A stretch of 64,000 nt of DNA from Candidatus Jettenia ecosi (GCA_005524015.1 SULG01000009.1:1-64000); one strand, 5' to 3'; shown: positions 1 through 9,599, numbered from the stretch's first letter. The notes: generated by a model not told the origin, from the sequence alone. Program-made: numbers and translations.

Positions 1-521
1 TACTAATTCGCTATCAAATATTAAATAAGAATGTTATACTTTCTTCAGGGGTTAAAACTTTAAAGGAGGGCATAGCCATGAGGCATACCACTATTGTTGG
101 TCATTTAAACAGAAATAAAGGAGCGAATGTTATCGTCAGAGAGTTGTCAGCAATTTCAACGCTGGCAGGTGATTTATAGTGCAGCGACCCAACATCTTAA
201 AGCAGAAGAAGTCAATGCCCTTGTGGGTGTATCGGCAGGAACCGTACACCAGTGGATACATCGGTATAATCACAAGGGGCCAGACATACTTATCCTACAA
301 GGACGCGGTGGACGCAGGAGGGAGTTGTTGTCCTGGGATGAAGAGAAAGAATTGCTGCAAGAGGTGCAAGCAAAAGCTGAGCAAGGAATCATCGTAATCG
401 CCAAGTCTATTCGTGAGCATGCCACAAAAAAGGTGGGGACAGAAGTCTCGAAAGACTACGCCTATGACCTTCTTCATCGACATGGATGGAGAAAAATAAA
501 ACCTAGACCATGTCATCCTCA
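1..521 (+). pseudogene. 5' fragment of an IS630-family element with broken transposase
   Basis: The window opens on an IS630-type terminus (TACTAATTCGCTATCAAA at 1-18) close to the terminus at 1751-1774. A transposase N-terminal part follows: a helix-turn-helix (ALVGVSAGTVHQWIHRYN) and a winged region ending at LLHRHGWRKIKPRP. The ATG at 78 aligns with the start of the minus-strand copy (MRHT...), but a small indel near 105-115 shifts the frame, so the reading frame open from 127 is out of register with it. Similarity to the other copy stops near 520, where different repeat sequence begins, and the whole DDE domain is missing. This is a dead 5' remnant. Confidence 0.8.
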
Positions 522-724
522 TACCAATTCGTCTTCAAACATTAAAATATAGCCCAATGGAAACCTGCCAGCGATTGAATGATTTCTTTGGTATGTGATA
601 GTGCAATCAGAGCCTCCATTAATACCAATTTGCTTTCAAACATTAAAAAATAATCCAATTGAATCCTGCCATATATAGCATATATATTTCATAATATATT
701 TATTGTTTGAAAGCGAATTGGCAT
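521..724. repeat. Nested IS630-like termini, about 50-bp direct repeat and inverted end
   Basis: Two copies of a roughly 50-bp sequence lie 101 bp apart (521-570 and 622-671). Both begin ATACCAATT, contain TTCAAACATTAAAA and end CCTGCCA. At 699-724 the same terminus occurs inverted (TTTATTGTTTGAAAGCGAAT, then TGGCAT). The ends match the terminus of the IS630 element at 1751-1774, so this stretch looks like one short internally deleted element nested in another, or stacked ends left by repeated insertion. An open frame of 25 codons on the minus strand between the repeats is not recognised. Confidence 0.65.
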
Positions 725-1774
725 AAGACCTTTTCTAACGCTCCCATCGAAGGCCAGGACCTGTTTGAGAGATAGTTTTCACGAAGATGTTCCCACAGAT
801 GTTCCGCAGGATTGAGTTCAGGGCTATACGAGGGCTGAAAGATAATTCGAATATTCCGAAAGTCTCAAGATCTTTGGCCTTGTGCCAAGGGGCTCCATCC
901 ATAACCATTACAATTCTATAATCTTTGTAGAAGAGAGAAAACTCTCGCAAATAGAGAGTCATCGTTTCTGTATCTGTACTGGGTAAGATCAGCGGAAAAG
1001 AATCGCCGTCTGCCGGGCAAACAGCACCATAAACGTAGGTATACTCTCTGACTCGTTGTATGGGCACGATAGGGCGAAAGCCTGCTGGCGCCCAACAACG
1101 CGCAGGATTACTCATACGGCCAAAGCGTGCCTCATCTTGGAAAAACACTTTCAGCGGGCGTGTGTCTTCCTCCGCAAAGGTTCGAACGGAGGATGCCACC
1201 ATCTCGGGAAATTTTTTTTAAACTCTTCCTGTGTTTCTGAATCGCTCCTGGGATGCCGTGGACTGGGTTCTATTTTTCTCCATCCATGACGATGGAGAAG
1301 ATCATATGCGTAATCTTTCGAGACTTCTGTCCCCAACTTTTTTGCAGCATATTCACGAATAGTCTTGGCAATCACTATGGCTCCTTGCTCGCCACTACTC
1401 CTTAACTCTTCCAGTAATTCTTCCTCTTCATTCCACGATAATAATCCCCTCCTACACGCCCACCGCGTCCTTGCAGTATAAAGGCGTCTGGTCCCTTGTG
1501 TTTATACTGATGCATCCACTGGTGTACGGTTCCTGCCGATACACCCACAAGGGCACTGACTTCTTCTGCTTTAAGATGTTGGGCGCTGCACTATAAATCA
1601 CCTGCCATCGTTGAAATTGTTGACGACTTTCTGACGATAGCATTCTTTCCTTTATCTCTTCCGGTTTCAAATGCCCGGCAATAACGGTATGTCTCATGAT
1701 TATGCCCTCCCTCCAAAATTTAATCTCCGAAGAAAGTATAGCATATATATTTATTGTTTGAAAGCTAATTAGTA
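725..1774 (-). mobile_element. IS630-family insertion sequence, transposase frameshifted
   Basis: The transposase on the minus strand is split over several frames. 1697-1452 encodes the HTH start (MRHTVIAGHLKPEEIKERML); the frame is lost after VIYSAA, where the plus-strand copy reads ACCCAACATC but this one has one base fewer. 1375-1151 encodes the middle, and 1202-735 the DDE catalytic domain, with FQDEARFG (first Asp) and VMDGAPWH (second Asp). After FELSF the expected SPELNP-type motif carrying the third acidic residue is read out of frame. The 5' terminus is 1751-1774 (TTATTGTTTGAAAGCTAATT); the 3' terminus is uncertain and could be 622-650. At least two frameshifts make it non-autonomous. 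Confidence 0.85.
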
Positions 1775-2115
1775 TTAAATAACAGCGCCGAGGCTATGTG
1801 GACAGCATCGAGGGTTCGCACCGGTAAATACAAAAGAATTGCCTCGGTTCTCCTTAATACATCATCTGTAAGCCTGATTATTTCAATATACGGCACGTCT
1901 TTTTTGACACGGTTCACCAGTCTCTTAAAAGTTTTATCATCAATCTCATTTCCCTGCCTTCGCTTTGAAAAGGCTGAAAAGCATTCGCTCGTAAGAATAG
2001 TGGAAACAAGGAGCCTTTTTTCTCTAACGAGTTTCCTTACCTTATCTGAACCCTTTTCCTTCAGGAATATTTTCAGATAGGCGCTTGTATCAATATATAT
2101 CCAGGGCGGGCTCAT
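1765..2115 (-). pseudogene. vapC: VapC-type PIN-domain toxin, 3' end cut off by IS630
   Basis: This is a PIN-domain ribonuclease toxin, 116 codons. The start WIYIDTSAYLKIFLKE carries the first catalytic Asp, ILTSECFSAF the conserved Glu, and RTLDAVHIASALL the third acidic site. PIN toxins normally run another 15-25 residues with a final Asp strand and helix; here the frame enters the IS630 terminus and stops at a TAG inside it (1765-1767), after the target TA. The ATG abuts the antitoxin stop, the usual vapBC arrangement. The toxin is therefore probably inactive, and the antitoxin a leftover. Partial function without the last acidic residue cannot be excluded. Confidence 0.8.
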
Positions 2116-2397
2116 TTAAAATCTTTCATCCCTTCCCTCTGGCATGGTTTCGGATAAAGGCTTTCCAGCAATCGCAATAGTCCTGCCAAGCGGCAACTTC
2201 CCTTTAACAGCCCTTCGCAAGATTCCCTGATCTTCCAAATTTTTGATCTTATCGTCCGGTGTTCCCTCTTTCATGAGCGGCTTGATAACGGCAATAGGGT
2301 TTCCCCTCTCCGTCACAATAACTTCTTGCCCTTCTCTGACTAACTTTAGGTATTTTGAAAAGTGCATATTTGCTTCCCTTAATCCAACTATCAACAT
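2116..2397 (-). CDS. vapB: Phd/YefM-type antitoxin
   Basis: 93 residues from the ATG at 2397, preceded by AGGAGG at 6-7 bp; a longer frame to 2427 has no such site. The start MLIVGLREANMHFSKYLKLV followed by EVIVTERGNPIAVIKP is the standard Phd/YefM DNA-binding fold (variants of the VGxREAxxxxSxxL and xxTxRGxPxAxL motifs). The C-terminal 45 residues (ILRRAVKGKLPLG...) would form the toxin-binding tail. The protein is expected to bind its own promoter and to neutralise the PIN toxin encoded immediately downstream. Because that toxin is truncated, the antitoxin may now act only as a repressor. Family confidence is high; the partner is inferred from position. Confidence 0.85.
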   Translation of the reverse strand: MLIVGLREANMHFSKYLKLVREGQEVIVTERGNPIAVIKPLMKEGTPDDKIKNLEDQGILRRAVKGKLPLGRTIAIAGKPLSETMPEGRDERF

Positions 2398-2824
2398 ATT
2401 AATCCTCCTATTAAAGCAAGCGGCCAATGGAAAGACTGGAACAGTGTCTGCAATGCTGATGGCTACACAAGCTCTAATTTACTGTTGCGAGCAACTGAGT
2501 GGCTGCGCCGTGTTCCAAAGGAGCGTTGGTTTTTTGCTCTGATCGGCTGCTCAGTTGATCGAAATATAAACATACTTGCTTTCATATCGGAGTGGAGGCG
2601 AGGATATCACCGGAATCGACAGGTAGGCTTTACTGCTTTACCAATGATGTAAATTGTATGTACTGGAATAACCATGGCGAGATTCGACTAACTGTAACAC
2701 GTACGCGCTGACAATTAGCGCTTGAATTGATACACAGTGCTGGCGTTTAACATAGCCCCTCAGCCTGTTTCTCGTAAAACCAATAACCATTTATTAATTC
2801 TTGACTTGTAAAGCAAGACAATAG
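2398..2824. other. Intergenic, 427 bp; unexplained open frame
   Basis: No recognised gene. The stretch is visibly richer in GC than its surroundings. A plus-strand frame is open to a TAA at 2650-2652 (about 80 codons from 2401; residues such as WKDWNSVCNADGYTSSNLL and WLRRVPKERWFFALIGCS) but lacks a convincing start and ribosome site, and I do not recognise it. It could be a remnant of a larger gene. No tRNA-like or terminator-like structure was seen. Confidence 0.35.
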
Positions 2825-3955
2825 TTATCTCTCGATCATTTCAATATTTGTGCGAGGGACGATGGCTGTAGCGCCGTCGGGGAATTCTACTTCGAGGATG
2901 CGGACGGTGGCCTCGGTTTCTATCTTTTGAGGAGAAAAGGGGAGGGCCTTGATCTTGCCGATTTTTCCAAAATAGGGTACACGGATGATCCTTACCGGAT
3001 CTCCGATTTCCATGCCTCTGTCGATGAGTTTGTCCATCCCTTCACTCACGGTCTCGTCCCTTTTTTCGTAAGGTATAATAACCTCAGGTCTTACCACGCC
3101 TGCCCGAATCTGAGTAGCGCCATTCATAGAGGTCTTTGCGCCTGAGCGTGATTTTAAAAGTTCGAAAGTTCTTTGAGCCATTTGTATTTTACCAAAACCT
3201 TCAGTGATAATGAGTGTGATACCAATATCTTCTGAACCGGTAATGGCTACGCCAAGATCGTATCCAAGGAGCTTCCTGAGATCTTCATCGTTAAATCCGC
3301 CGACAATGATGCCCTTAACACCAATCTTTTTTGCTTTATCAATAGTATCATGCTGAATAAAGGAACCGCCAACAATGATCTTATCCTTATGTCCGGATTG
3401 GATATGTTCTGCTGTAAGTATATCGCCAGGCCCATCTACAGCAATAGCCAGTTCGCCTACCGTTTCGCCTCCTACGCCAAAGATACCCTGAATAAAGGTG
3501 GCTATCGTTTCCATAACTACACCCTCTTTTTCGATAACCTCTATCACCACGCCATCTATATGCGCATATACCTGGATTGGTTTTGGCGGTTCCCGCAGGA
3601 GTATTTGCCCCGTTACCGTGGATATTGTTTCAATGGCGCCTGCAATGGGAGAGTGTAAGACCGATTTTAACATCTTGACCCAGGGTTTAGTTTCAGCTAT
3701 GGGTTCGTCTTTTTGGACAGAGTCACCTTCCTTCTTTAGCATGTATTCCCTGAGATCCTTAGGCTGGATACCTAAGCGGTTTACAGCATTGATAGCATGT
3801 ACTTTGCCAGGCAAATAAGTTTTAGCCACAATGTCTTCCGCTTTCAGGAAATCGCCTTTTTTAACTACAACGCCACCCAATAAAGGTAAGGCGCGATGGC
3901 TTGTGACCTTTGTTTTTTCTGCTATGCGTAAACCGGGCGTATAAGCGTGAGTCAT
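2825..3955 (-). CDS. Conserved protein with barrel-sandwich-like segment, GlmL-operon partner
   Basis: 376 residues, no signal peptide or membrane segment. Residues about 75-125 (KKEGDSVQKDEPIAE ... SPIAGAIETI ... GQILLREP) have the shape of a barrel-sandwich (lipoyl/RnfC-like) hybrid fold but without a biotin or lipoate lysine motif. The middle (about 180-300) carries repeated glycine-rich beta-alpha elements such as KDKIIVGGSFI and GVKGIIVGGF. The C-terminus (EVEFPDGATAIVPRTNIEMI) resembles a small beta domain. It starts 68 bp after the GlmL-like ATPase gene, so it is probably the third gene of that operon. The specific function is not known to me; a scaffold or partner of the ATPase is an inference from position. 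Confidence 0.6.
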   Translation of the reverse strand: MTHAYTPGLRIAEKTKVTSHRALPLLGGVVVKKGDFLKAEDIVAKTYLPGKVHAINAVNRLGIQPKDLREYMLKKEGDSVQKDEPIAETKPWVKMLKSVLHSPIAGAIETISTVTGQILLREPPKPIQVYAHIDGVVIEVIEKEGVVMETIATFIQGIFGVGGETVGELAIAVDGPGDILTAEHIQSGHKDKIIVGGSFIQHDTIDKAKKIGVKGIIVGGFNDEDLRKLLGYDLGVAITGSEDIGITLIITEGFGKIQMAQRTFELLKSRSGAKTSMNGATQIRAGVVRPEVIIPYEKRDETVSEGMDKLIDRGMEIGDPVRIIRVPYFGKIGKIKALPFSPQKIETEATVRILEVEFPDGATAIVPRTNIEMIER

Positions 3956-4023
3956 ATACTCATGAACCCCTAATAGGTATTTATATCGTATGCGAATGAA
4001 ATACAGGAATAATTATACTATTT

Positions 4024-5811
4024 TTATTCTGGATAGGCATCGATAGCTTTAGCCCATTGTTGGAGCTGCTTTACCCTGGAGGCCTTATCCTTTGCCAGAG
4101 TTATTGGTTTTCCACGTGTATCAATAACGATACCTACAACTCCTCCAAAAACCTTCCTGGTAACGGGCTTACCCTTTCCTGTTCCAACATCGAAGTTTTT
4201 TCCGGGTAAAATCTCAATTTCTGCAGTCTCATCGATACCAAGCGGTATAACACGTAATTCTCCATAAGGAAGCGATTTTTCTATCCTTTTACCATCTGAC
4301 ATTATTATCGTATATGAGATACATTTTTCTCCATGTTTTCCAATACTACCTTTAACGAGAGAAACACACGTTCCCAGATGAATCAAACAGTCTTTCTCAA
4401 AAACCTCTGTGGCAGCCTGCTCATTTACCGTGGAAAGAACACCGAGGTGAGGCATCATGAAGATGCTATCAACAGCAATCCTTGTGATCCCTTCGGGCTG
4501 GAATGCATCAATCATTATAAGCATAGCTTGCGACCGTCGCGGGGCGTGTGAGAGCACCCCGCCACTACCCACCAGGAGATCCAGCTTTACCATGTCTATG
4601 ATTGTTTCACCGGCAGCTTCTTGTTTAAATGCCTCTGAGATATCACGTTCCCTTTGCACACCCTTGAGTCCTACTGCCAGGGATTTATGTTGTTCAAAAG
4701 ATACCCTTAGCGCTTCACGCGCTATTGCATGCTCAATCTTGATCTCTTCCAGGGTTTGGGGTATCGTCGTGGGGCGGACCATCTTATTTTTAATCCTATT
4801 TCGAAGGTCCGATTCTTCTATATCGAATGGCACCCAACGGAGGATATTCTCAAGCCCGGCTTCAGCGAGTACATTAGAAATACTATAACTCATCCCGAGG
4901 TTAGCGCTCACGGTTCGATTAAAGATTTCGCCATACACGGAAAAGACATCCGTGGTAGCGCCACCGATATCCACCCCAATTACATTAATATTATTTTTTC
5001 TGGCAATAGTTTGCATAATAAGGCCAACCGCACCGGGTGTTGGCATAATTGGCGCTCCGGTCCATGATATAAGTTTTTTGTAGCCAGGGGCCTGAGCCAT
5101 GACATGTTCGAGAAAAAGCTTCTGGATCTCTTGCCGTGCGGGAAAAAGATTTTCCCGCTCAAGGGTAGGCCGGATATTTTCTGTAATATGAAGAGAAGTT
5201 TTTTTATCTAAAATTTCTTTAATTTTTTCTCGTGCGTCTTTGTTGCCCGCATAGATGACAGGAAGTTGAAAAGACATACCAAGCCGGGGCTTGGGGTTAG
5301 CTGCGGATATGTATTCTGCCAGCTCTACTACATGAGTAACTGTGCCGCCATCCGTGCCGCCAGAGAGAAGAATCATATCGGGTCTTAAGTGCCGAATGCG
5401 ATCAATCTTCTCATGGGGAAGGCGCTGATCGTTAGAAGCAATAACATCCATTACAATTGCACCCGCTCCTAATGCTGCACGCTGGGCGCTTTGAGCGGTC
5501 ATTGTCTTTACGGCTCCAGCGACCATCATTTGCAATCCACCACCAGCACTACTGGTAGAGACGTAAATATCTACTCCAGCATTTCCTTGTGCTGGCGTAA
5601 TAATCTTTTCTCCATCAAGTATTTTTCGGCCAGAGAGTTCTTCTAATTCCGCAAAGGCATTTAAGACACCTCTGGTTACATCTTCAAAAGGCGCCTCTAC
5701 CGTAGTAGGCGACTCTCCACGGAAGGTTTGCCGGTATACCCCGTCCTTCTTTTCAATTAAGATGGCTTTTGTCGTGGTGCTACCGCAATCTGTAGCGATG
5801 ATTACATTCAC
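4024..5811 (-). CDS. glmL: GlmL/MutL-family ASKHA ATPase
   Basis: 595 residues from a GTG at 5811 with GAGAGG upstream. The N-terminus IIATDCGSTTTKAILIE is the phosphate-1 loop of the acetate kinase/Hsp70/actin fold; INVIGVDIGGATTDVFSVYG near residue 280 is the second nucleotide-binding loop, and LLVGSGGVLSHAP the adenosine motif. Length and motif order fit the glutamate mutase L family, named for a gene between the glutamate mutase subunits in clostridia and suspected to reactivate the cobalamin enzyme. Genes for GlmE/GlmS-type mutase subunits are not in this window; the neighbours are a 136-residue and a 376-residue conserved protein on the same strand. Family call is strong; the substrate enzyme is unknown. 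Confidence 0.8.
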   Translation of the reverse strand: MNVIIATDCGSTTTKAILIEKKDGVYRQTFRGESPTTVEAPFEDVTRGVLNAFAELEELSGRKILDGEKIITPAQGNAGVDIYVSTSSAGGGLQMMVAGAVKTMTAQSAQRAALGAGAIVMDVIASNDQRLPHEKIDRIRHLRPDMILLSGGTDGGTVTHVVELAEYISAANPKPRLGMSFQLPVIYAGNKDAREKIKEILDKKTSLHITENIRPTLERENLFPARQEIQKLFLEHVMAQAPGYKKLISWTGAPIMPTPGAVGLIMQTIARKNNINVIGVDIGGATTDVFSVYGEIFNRTVSANLGMSYSISNVLAEAGLENILRWVPFDIEESDLRNRIKNKMVRPTTIPQTLEEIKIEHAIAREALRVSFEQHKSLAVGLKGVQRERDISEAFKQEAAGETIIDMVKLDLLVGSGGVLSHAPRRSQAMLIMIDAFQPEGITRIAVDSIFMMPHLGVLSTVNEQAATEVFEKDCLIHLGTCVSLVKGSIGKHGEKCISYTIIMSDGKRIEKSLPYGELRVIPLGIDETAEIEILPGKNFDVGTGKGKPVTRKVFGGVVGIVIDTRGKPITLAKDKASRVKQLQQWAKAIDAYPE

Positions 5812-5900
5812 AAATCATCATCCTCTCTTATAATAATTCATCGCAAGAATGTGAAAAACACAAAGTCTTAGAATATAGTATAGAAGATGTATTTTACTTT

Positions 5901-6311
5901 TTATTGCTTCTTGCTTTCTTTTGGTATCTCTGCAATGATATTTTCCCTTTTTTCTAGCTCTTCAATGATTTTTTTAATGCCATCCCTTTTTTCAAGGACA
6001 CCCTGAAGTAAATCATATTCTGCAGGGGTAAAGAAAAAAGTTAAAAATGGCCTGAAGAACACCATCATCTGGCTTCCAATATAATTTAGCGGCTGTACAC
6101 TTTCAAGAAAGAGCGAGGCTGGAACTGTAAGTTTCCTTTTTTCGACGATAGTAACTAATTTTGAAATAAGAGCTTGTTCTTTTTCGCTTAATGTTGTATT
6201 TTCACAAGACGTACCAACGCTGAAGGCATGCCTGAATCCCTGCCGGACGGATTGCCTGTCAATCTTATCAAAATAGGAAAATATTCTTGAAAAGAATTTT
6301 TGTAAATACAC
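5901..6311 (-). CDS. Small conserved protein, first gene of the GlmL operon
   Basis: 136 residues from a GTG at 6311; the start is uncertain because no clear ribosome site is visible, and a later start is possible. The recognisable part is residues 60-125: PASLFLESVQPLNYIGSQMM, then FFRPFLTFFFTPAEYDLLQG and a charged helix (LEKRDGIKKIIEELEKREN). The hydrophobic stretch FFRPFLTFFF is too short and Pro-broken for a sure membrane helix but could lie on a membrane. It ends 89 bp before the GlmL-like gene on the same strand, which suggests co-transcription. I do not recognise a named family. Confidence 0.55.
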   Translation of the reverse strand: MYLQKFFSRIFSYFDKIDRQSVRQGFRHAFSVGTSCENTTLSEKEQALISKLVTIVEKRKLTVPASLFLESVQPLNYIGSQMMVFFRPFLTFFFTPAEYDLLQGVLEKRDGIKKIIEELEKRENIIAEIPKESKKQ

Positions 6312-6584
6312 GGTATTCGGAATCTTATCAAAACTACGACGCCTTTGTCAAAATTAAAATAACTTCTGTATGTACACCATATATTATACTTGTAATTATA
6401 CGTTTCTCTGCCTATAATTAATTTGTTGTTTGTGATAAATATCAGTAGTTAAAATTTTGATTTATTTAGAACAATATCCGATACTTAAAAGATGTTTGTA
6501 TTGAATTATTTGGAAAGACTATTCCAAAGAGAGATGTGAGTGAATTGTAAAATTTTTATAATGTTTGGAGAGGAGAAATAGTTC

Positions 6585-7922
6585 ATGCCATATCACGCAT
6601 GGTTTCAATGCATTTCAGGTTGCGATGAAAAGTATGAGCTGAACGAGATCATTTACCAATGCAGGAAGTGCGGTGATTTGCTGGAGGTAAAACACGATTT
6701 AAGTAAACTTCTCAGACATTCCCCGGAGCATTGGAAAAAGTTATTTGATGAGCGCTATAGGAGAACCAAGTGGCCCTACGGAAGTTCTGTTTGGGGTAAA
6801 AAGGAGTTTGTTTGTCCAAATGTTGATAATAAGAATATTGTTTCTCTTTATGAAGGGGGCAGTAATCTTTTTTGGGCAGAGCGACTCGGAAAGGAACTTG
6901 GTGTTGAAGACCTTTGGATTAAACAGTGTGGGAATGCCCATACAGGTTCTTTTAAAGACTTGGGGATGACCGTACTGGTATCTATGGTTAAGCAAATGAT
7001 TTCTGAAGGAAAAAGCATCCCGGCTGTTGCTTGTGCTTCTACCGGAGATACTTCTGCCGCATTAGCTTCGTATTGTGCTGCAGCCGGCATTCTTGCCATT
7101 GTATTTTTGCCAAAGAATAAGGTGTCTCATGCACAACTTATTCAGCCTATCGCAAATGGAGCTCTCACTTTATCGTTGGATACGGATTTCGATGGGTGCA
7201 TGAAACTTGTTAGGGAAATATGCAGCAAAAATAATATCTACTTGGCGAACTCCATGAATTCTCTCCGGATTGAAGGACAGAAGACAGTAAGTATGGAAAT
7301 AGTTCAGCAGTTTGATTGGGAAGTGCCTGATGTAATAATTGTTCCGGGAGGAAATTTGGGCAATACGGCAGCATTAGGAAAAGGCTTTCTCATGATGAAG
7401 GAGTTGGGTCTGATAGAGAAACAACCTCGCATCGTATGTGCGCAAGCAGCAAAGGCAAACCCGCTGTATCTTAGTTATTTACATGGATTCAAAGAATTCA
7501 GGCCTGTGAAGGCACAAAAAACCCTTGCTAATGCGATTCAAATAGGCGATCCTGTGAGTTATAAAAAGGCTATCAATGTCTTAAAAACTTTCCATGGTGT
7601 TGTAGAACAAGCAACAGAGGACGAATTGGCAAATGCTTCTGCACAAGCAGATAGAACCGGTTTATTTAGTTGTCCCCATACAGGAGTGGCATTAGCAGTA
7701 TTAATAAAATTAATAAAAAAGAATGAGATAATGCGGAACGAGAAGGTTGTGGTTATCTCTACTGCACACGGTTTAAAATTTCCTGAATTTAAAATAAACT
7801 ATCACGAGAATAAATTAGAGGAAGTAATCTCGCGTTTTGCCAATCTTCCGGTAGAAGTTCCACCAGGGTACGATGAGATAATGACCGCTATCGACAGGAA
7901 ACTTGAGAAAATATCTTTATAA
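6585..7922 (+). CDS. thrC: Threonine synthase
   Basis: 445 residues, ATG at 6585 after GGAGAGGAG. It converts O-phospho-homoserine to threonine with pyridoxal phosphate. Residues 10-35 form a rubredoxin-like Zn knuckle (C-x3-C ... CRKC), as in many threonine synthases of this type. [13 protein letters not shown] near 125 carries the PLP-binding Lys; [20 protein letters not shown] is the cofactor phosphate region and [10 protein letters not shown] the phosphate-binding glycine loop. [13 protein letters not shown] near the end is typical. It stands alone on the plus strand, divergent from the GlmL operon. Length is normal. The related cystathionine enzymes lack this N-terminal Zn knuckle arrangement, so the call is firm. 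Confidence 0.92.
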   Translation: MPYHAWFQCISGCDEKYELNEIIYQCRKCGDLLEVKHDLSKLLRHSPEHWKKLFDERYRRTKWPYGSSVWGKKEFVCPNVDNKNIVSLYEGGSNLFWAERLGKELGVEDLWIKQCGNAHTGSFKDLGMTVLVSMVKQMISEGKSIPAVACASTGDTSAALASYCAAAGILAIVFLPKNKVSHAQLIQPIANGALTLSLDTDFDGCMKLVREICSKNNIYLANSMNSLRIEGQKTVSMEIVQQFDWEVPDVIIVPGGNLGNTAALGKGFLMMKELGLIEKQPRIVCAQAAKANPLYLSYLHGFKEFRPVKAQKTLANAIQIGDPVSYKKAINVLKTFHGVVEQATEDELANASAQADRTGLFSCPHTGVALAVLIKLIKKNEIMRNEKVVVISTAHGLKFPEFKINYHENKLEEVISRFANLPVEVPPGYDEIMTAIDRKLEKISL

Positions 7923-7993
7923 GCCTTAAATATCTCTTTAAACATCAATAACATTATTTATATCTCTCTTTGATACTATCCAGATTAAATTCC

Positions 7994-8021
7994 TTGACAA
8001 AAGATTAGCTATATTTATAAT
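7994..8021 (+). promoter_or_regulatory. Sigma-70-type promoter upstream of htpX
   Basis: TTGACA at 7994-7999 and TATAAT at 8016-8021 with a 16-bp spacer. Both hexamers are perfect consensus. Transcription would start near 8028, leaving about 145 nt of leader before the htpX ATG at 8174. Confidence 0.7.
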
Positions 8022-8173
8022 GATTTTGAATAGAAATATTTAATAATAATAAATTTTTATCATATTTAAGTTCGTTATATTCTTTCAGTAATTCTCAATA
8101 TTATGTTTAAAATATTTAATAAGTGCTCTTTTCATTATATTTTAAATATGTTGTAAATTGGAGAAGTTGTAGT

Positions 8174-9022
8174 ATGAGTTATTTTAAAACAGCTATATTA
8201 TTAATTGCCTTGACACTGTTATTCATATGGGTCGGTAACATGGTTGGGGGGCGGCAAGGAGCGATGTTTGCCTTTGTTATGGCGATGGGTATGAATTTCT
8301 TCAGTTATTGGTTCAGCGATAAGATTGTTTTGAAGATGTATGGCGCTAAGGAAATTTCTGAGCAACAGTTACCGGCGTACTATGGAATTGTTAAGGAACT
8401 GACAATGCAGGCAGGAATGCCTATGCCTAAAATATATGTTATACCAACGAATGCTATGAATGCATTTGCAACAGGGAGAAACCCAAGCCATGCCGCTGTA
8501 GCTGTTACCGAAGGAATGCTTAACTCTTTGACACGTGAAGAATTAAAAGGAGTTCTAGGGCATGAGTTAAGCCATATCAGACATAGAGATATACTTATAT
8601 CTACCATCGTAGCTACTATTGCAGGCGCTATTATGTTATTAGCGGATATGGCCCGATGGGGAGCGCTTTTTGGCGGAGTTGGAGGAAGGGATGAGGAAGA
8701 AGGTAGGGGGGGCGGCGGTATTGGGGTTTTATTTTTGGCTATTTTAGCGCCTATTGCAGCCCTTTTAATCCAAATGGTAATCTCACGCTCGCGAGAGTAT
8801 GCTGCCGATAAAGGTGGCGCCTTATTGACTAGAAATCCATTAGGATTAGCTAGCGCCCTTGAAAAATTACAAAGGGCGGCAATAGCTAAGCCAATGGATG
8901 CAGGTAAATCTACTGCACATTTATTTATTGTGAATCCATTAAGCGGCCGCTCATTCGCTGCAATTTTTAGTACTCACCCACCAATCGAAGAACGGATCAA
9001 GAGGCTCAGGGCTATGGCGTAA
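8174..9022 (+). CDS. htpX: HtpX-like membrane zinc metalloprotease
   Basis: 282 residues from the ATG at 8174 (GGAG about 11 bp upstream); the frame extends to 8123 but that region lacks a ribosome site. Two N-terminal membrane helices ([18 protein letters not shown] and the following segment) precede the zinc motif [12 protein letters not shown] (HExxH), then two more hydrophobic segments ([33 protein letters not shown]) and [10 protein letters not shown] with the third zinc ligand Glu. It is an M48-family protease of membrane protein quality control. A glycine-rich loop ([18 protein letters not shown]) lies between the last helices, as in many homologues. Consensus promoter upstream; probably monocistronic. 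Confidence 0.92.
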   Translation: MSYFKTAILLIALTLLFIWVGNMVGGRQGAMFAFVMAMGMNFFSYWFSDKIVLKMYGAKEISEQQLPAYYGIVKELTMQAGMPMPKIYVIPTNAMNAFATGRNPSHAAVAVTEGMLNSLTREELKGVLGHELSHIRHRDILISTIVATIAGAIMLLADMARWGALFGGVGGRDEEEGRGGGGIGVLFLAILAPIAALLIQMVISRSREYAADKGGALLTRNPLGLASALEKLQRAAIAKPMDAGKSTAHLFIVNPLSGRSFAAIFSTHPPIEERIKRLRAMA

Positions 9023-9205
9023 AAAGGCCATTCAAGAATGCCAACTTCAGCACAGAAATTGCTTACATGAAGATTAAAATCACAATCCTTTTCTGTAGTT
9101 GGTTTTAAATCTTGCATGAAGATCTGTTATACCTTCGGACTCTAACATCCTGAGCTATTAACAAAATAAACTATGATTCTACAAATATTACTTGGAGGAA
9201 TATGA

Positions 9206-9514
9206 ATGGTTCACTATACTTGCGATATGTGCGGTAAACCATTGCTAGCAGAAGAGGATACCCGATATGTTGTAAAAATTGAGGTTTATACCGCATGTGA
9301 CGCTATAGACATGGACGAGGATATAGATGAGGAAATTATGGAAATAGAAGAAACGGTTGAAGGGCGTGATAATATTGATGATGCTGTTGATATGTTAGAG
9401 AATGGAGAATACAAGACATTTCGTTTTGATTTGTGCGCCAAATGCCACAAAAAATATCTACAGGACCCTTTGTTCTTAAAATCATGGCGCCGAACGCGAT
9501 TTTCAGAAAATTAA
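9206..9514 (+). CDS. Small zinc-ribbon protein
   Basis: 102 residues, ATG at 9206 with TTGGAGGAA upstream. The N-terminus YTCDMCGKPL and C-terminus LCAKCHKKYL give two CxxC pairs about 70 residues apart, most simply a single zinc ribbon. The stretch between is strikingly acidic (DMDEDIDEEIMEIEE). CAKCH also fits the c-heme motif, but there is no signal peptide and the partner CDMCG is not a heme site, so zinc binding is preferred. It sits between htpX and leuC without a clear operon link. I do not know a function. Confidence 0.7.
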   Translation: MVHYTCDMCGKPLLAEEDTRYVVKIEVYTACDAIDMDEDIDEEIMEIEETVEGRDNIDDAVDMLENGEYKTFRFDLCAKCHKKYLQDPLFLKSWRRTRFSEN

Positions 9515-9599
9515 AAAATTATTTTCTTTATTTTTCAACAATTATCCAGGCTGCTTATGTCTTGAAAGGTAAAACGAAGCACGCTACTATAAAAAATCT

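Noticed and set aside
521-724. CRISPR-like spacing of the two 50-bp repeats
   Set aside because: Only two copies, of transposon-terminus sequence, with an inverted third end; no cas genes.
4024-5811. DNA mismatch repair MutL
   Set aside because: The family name MutL here is a coincidence; the protein has ASKHA ATPase loops and no GHKL motifs.
9206-9514. CAKCH in the small acidic protein as a c-type heme site
   Set aside because: No signal peptide, and the paired N-terminal CDMCG is a zinc-ribbon knuckle; heme attachment would require export.
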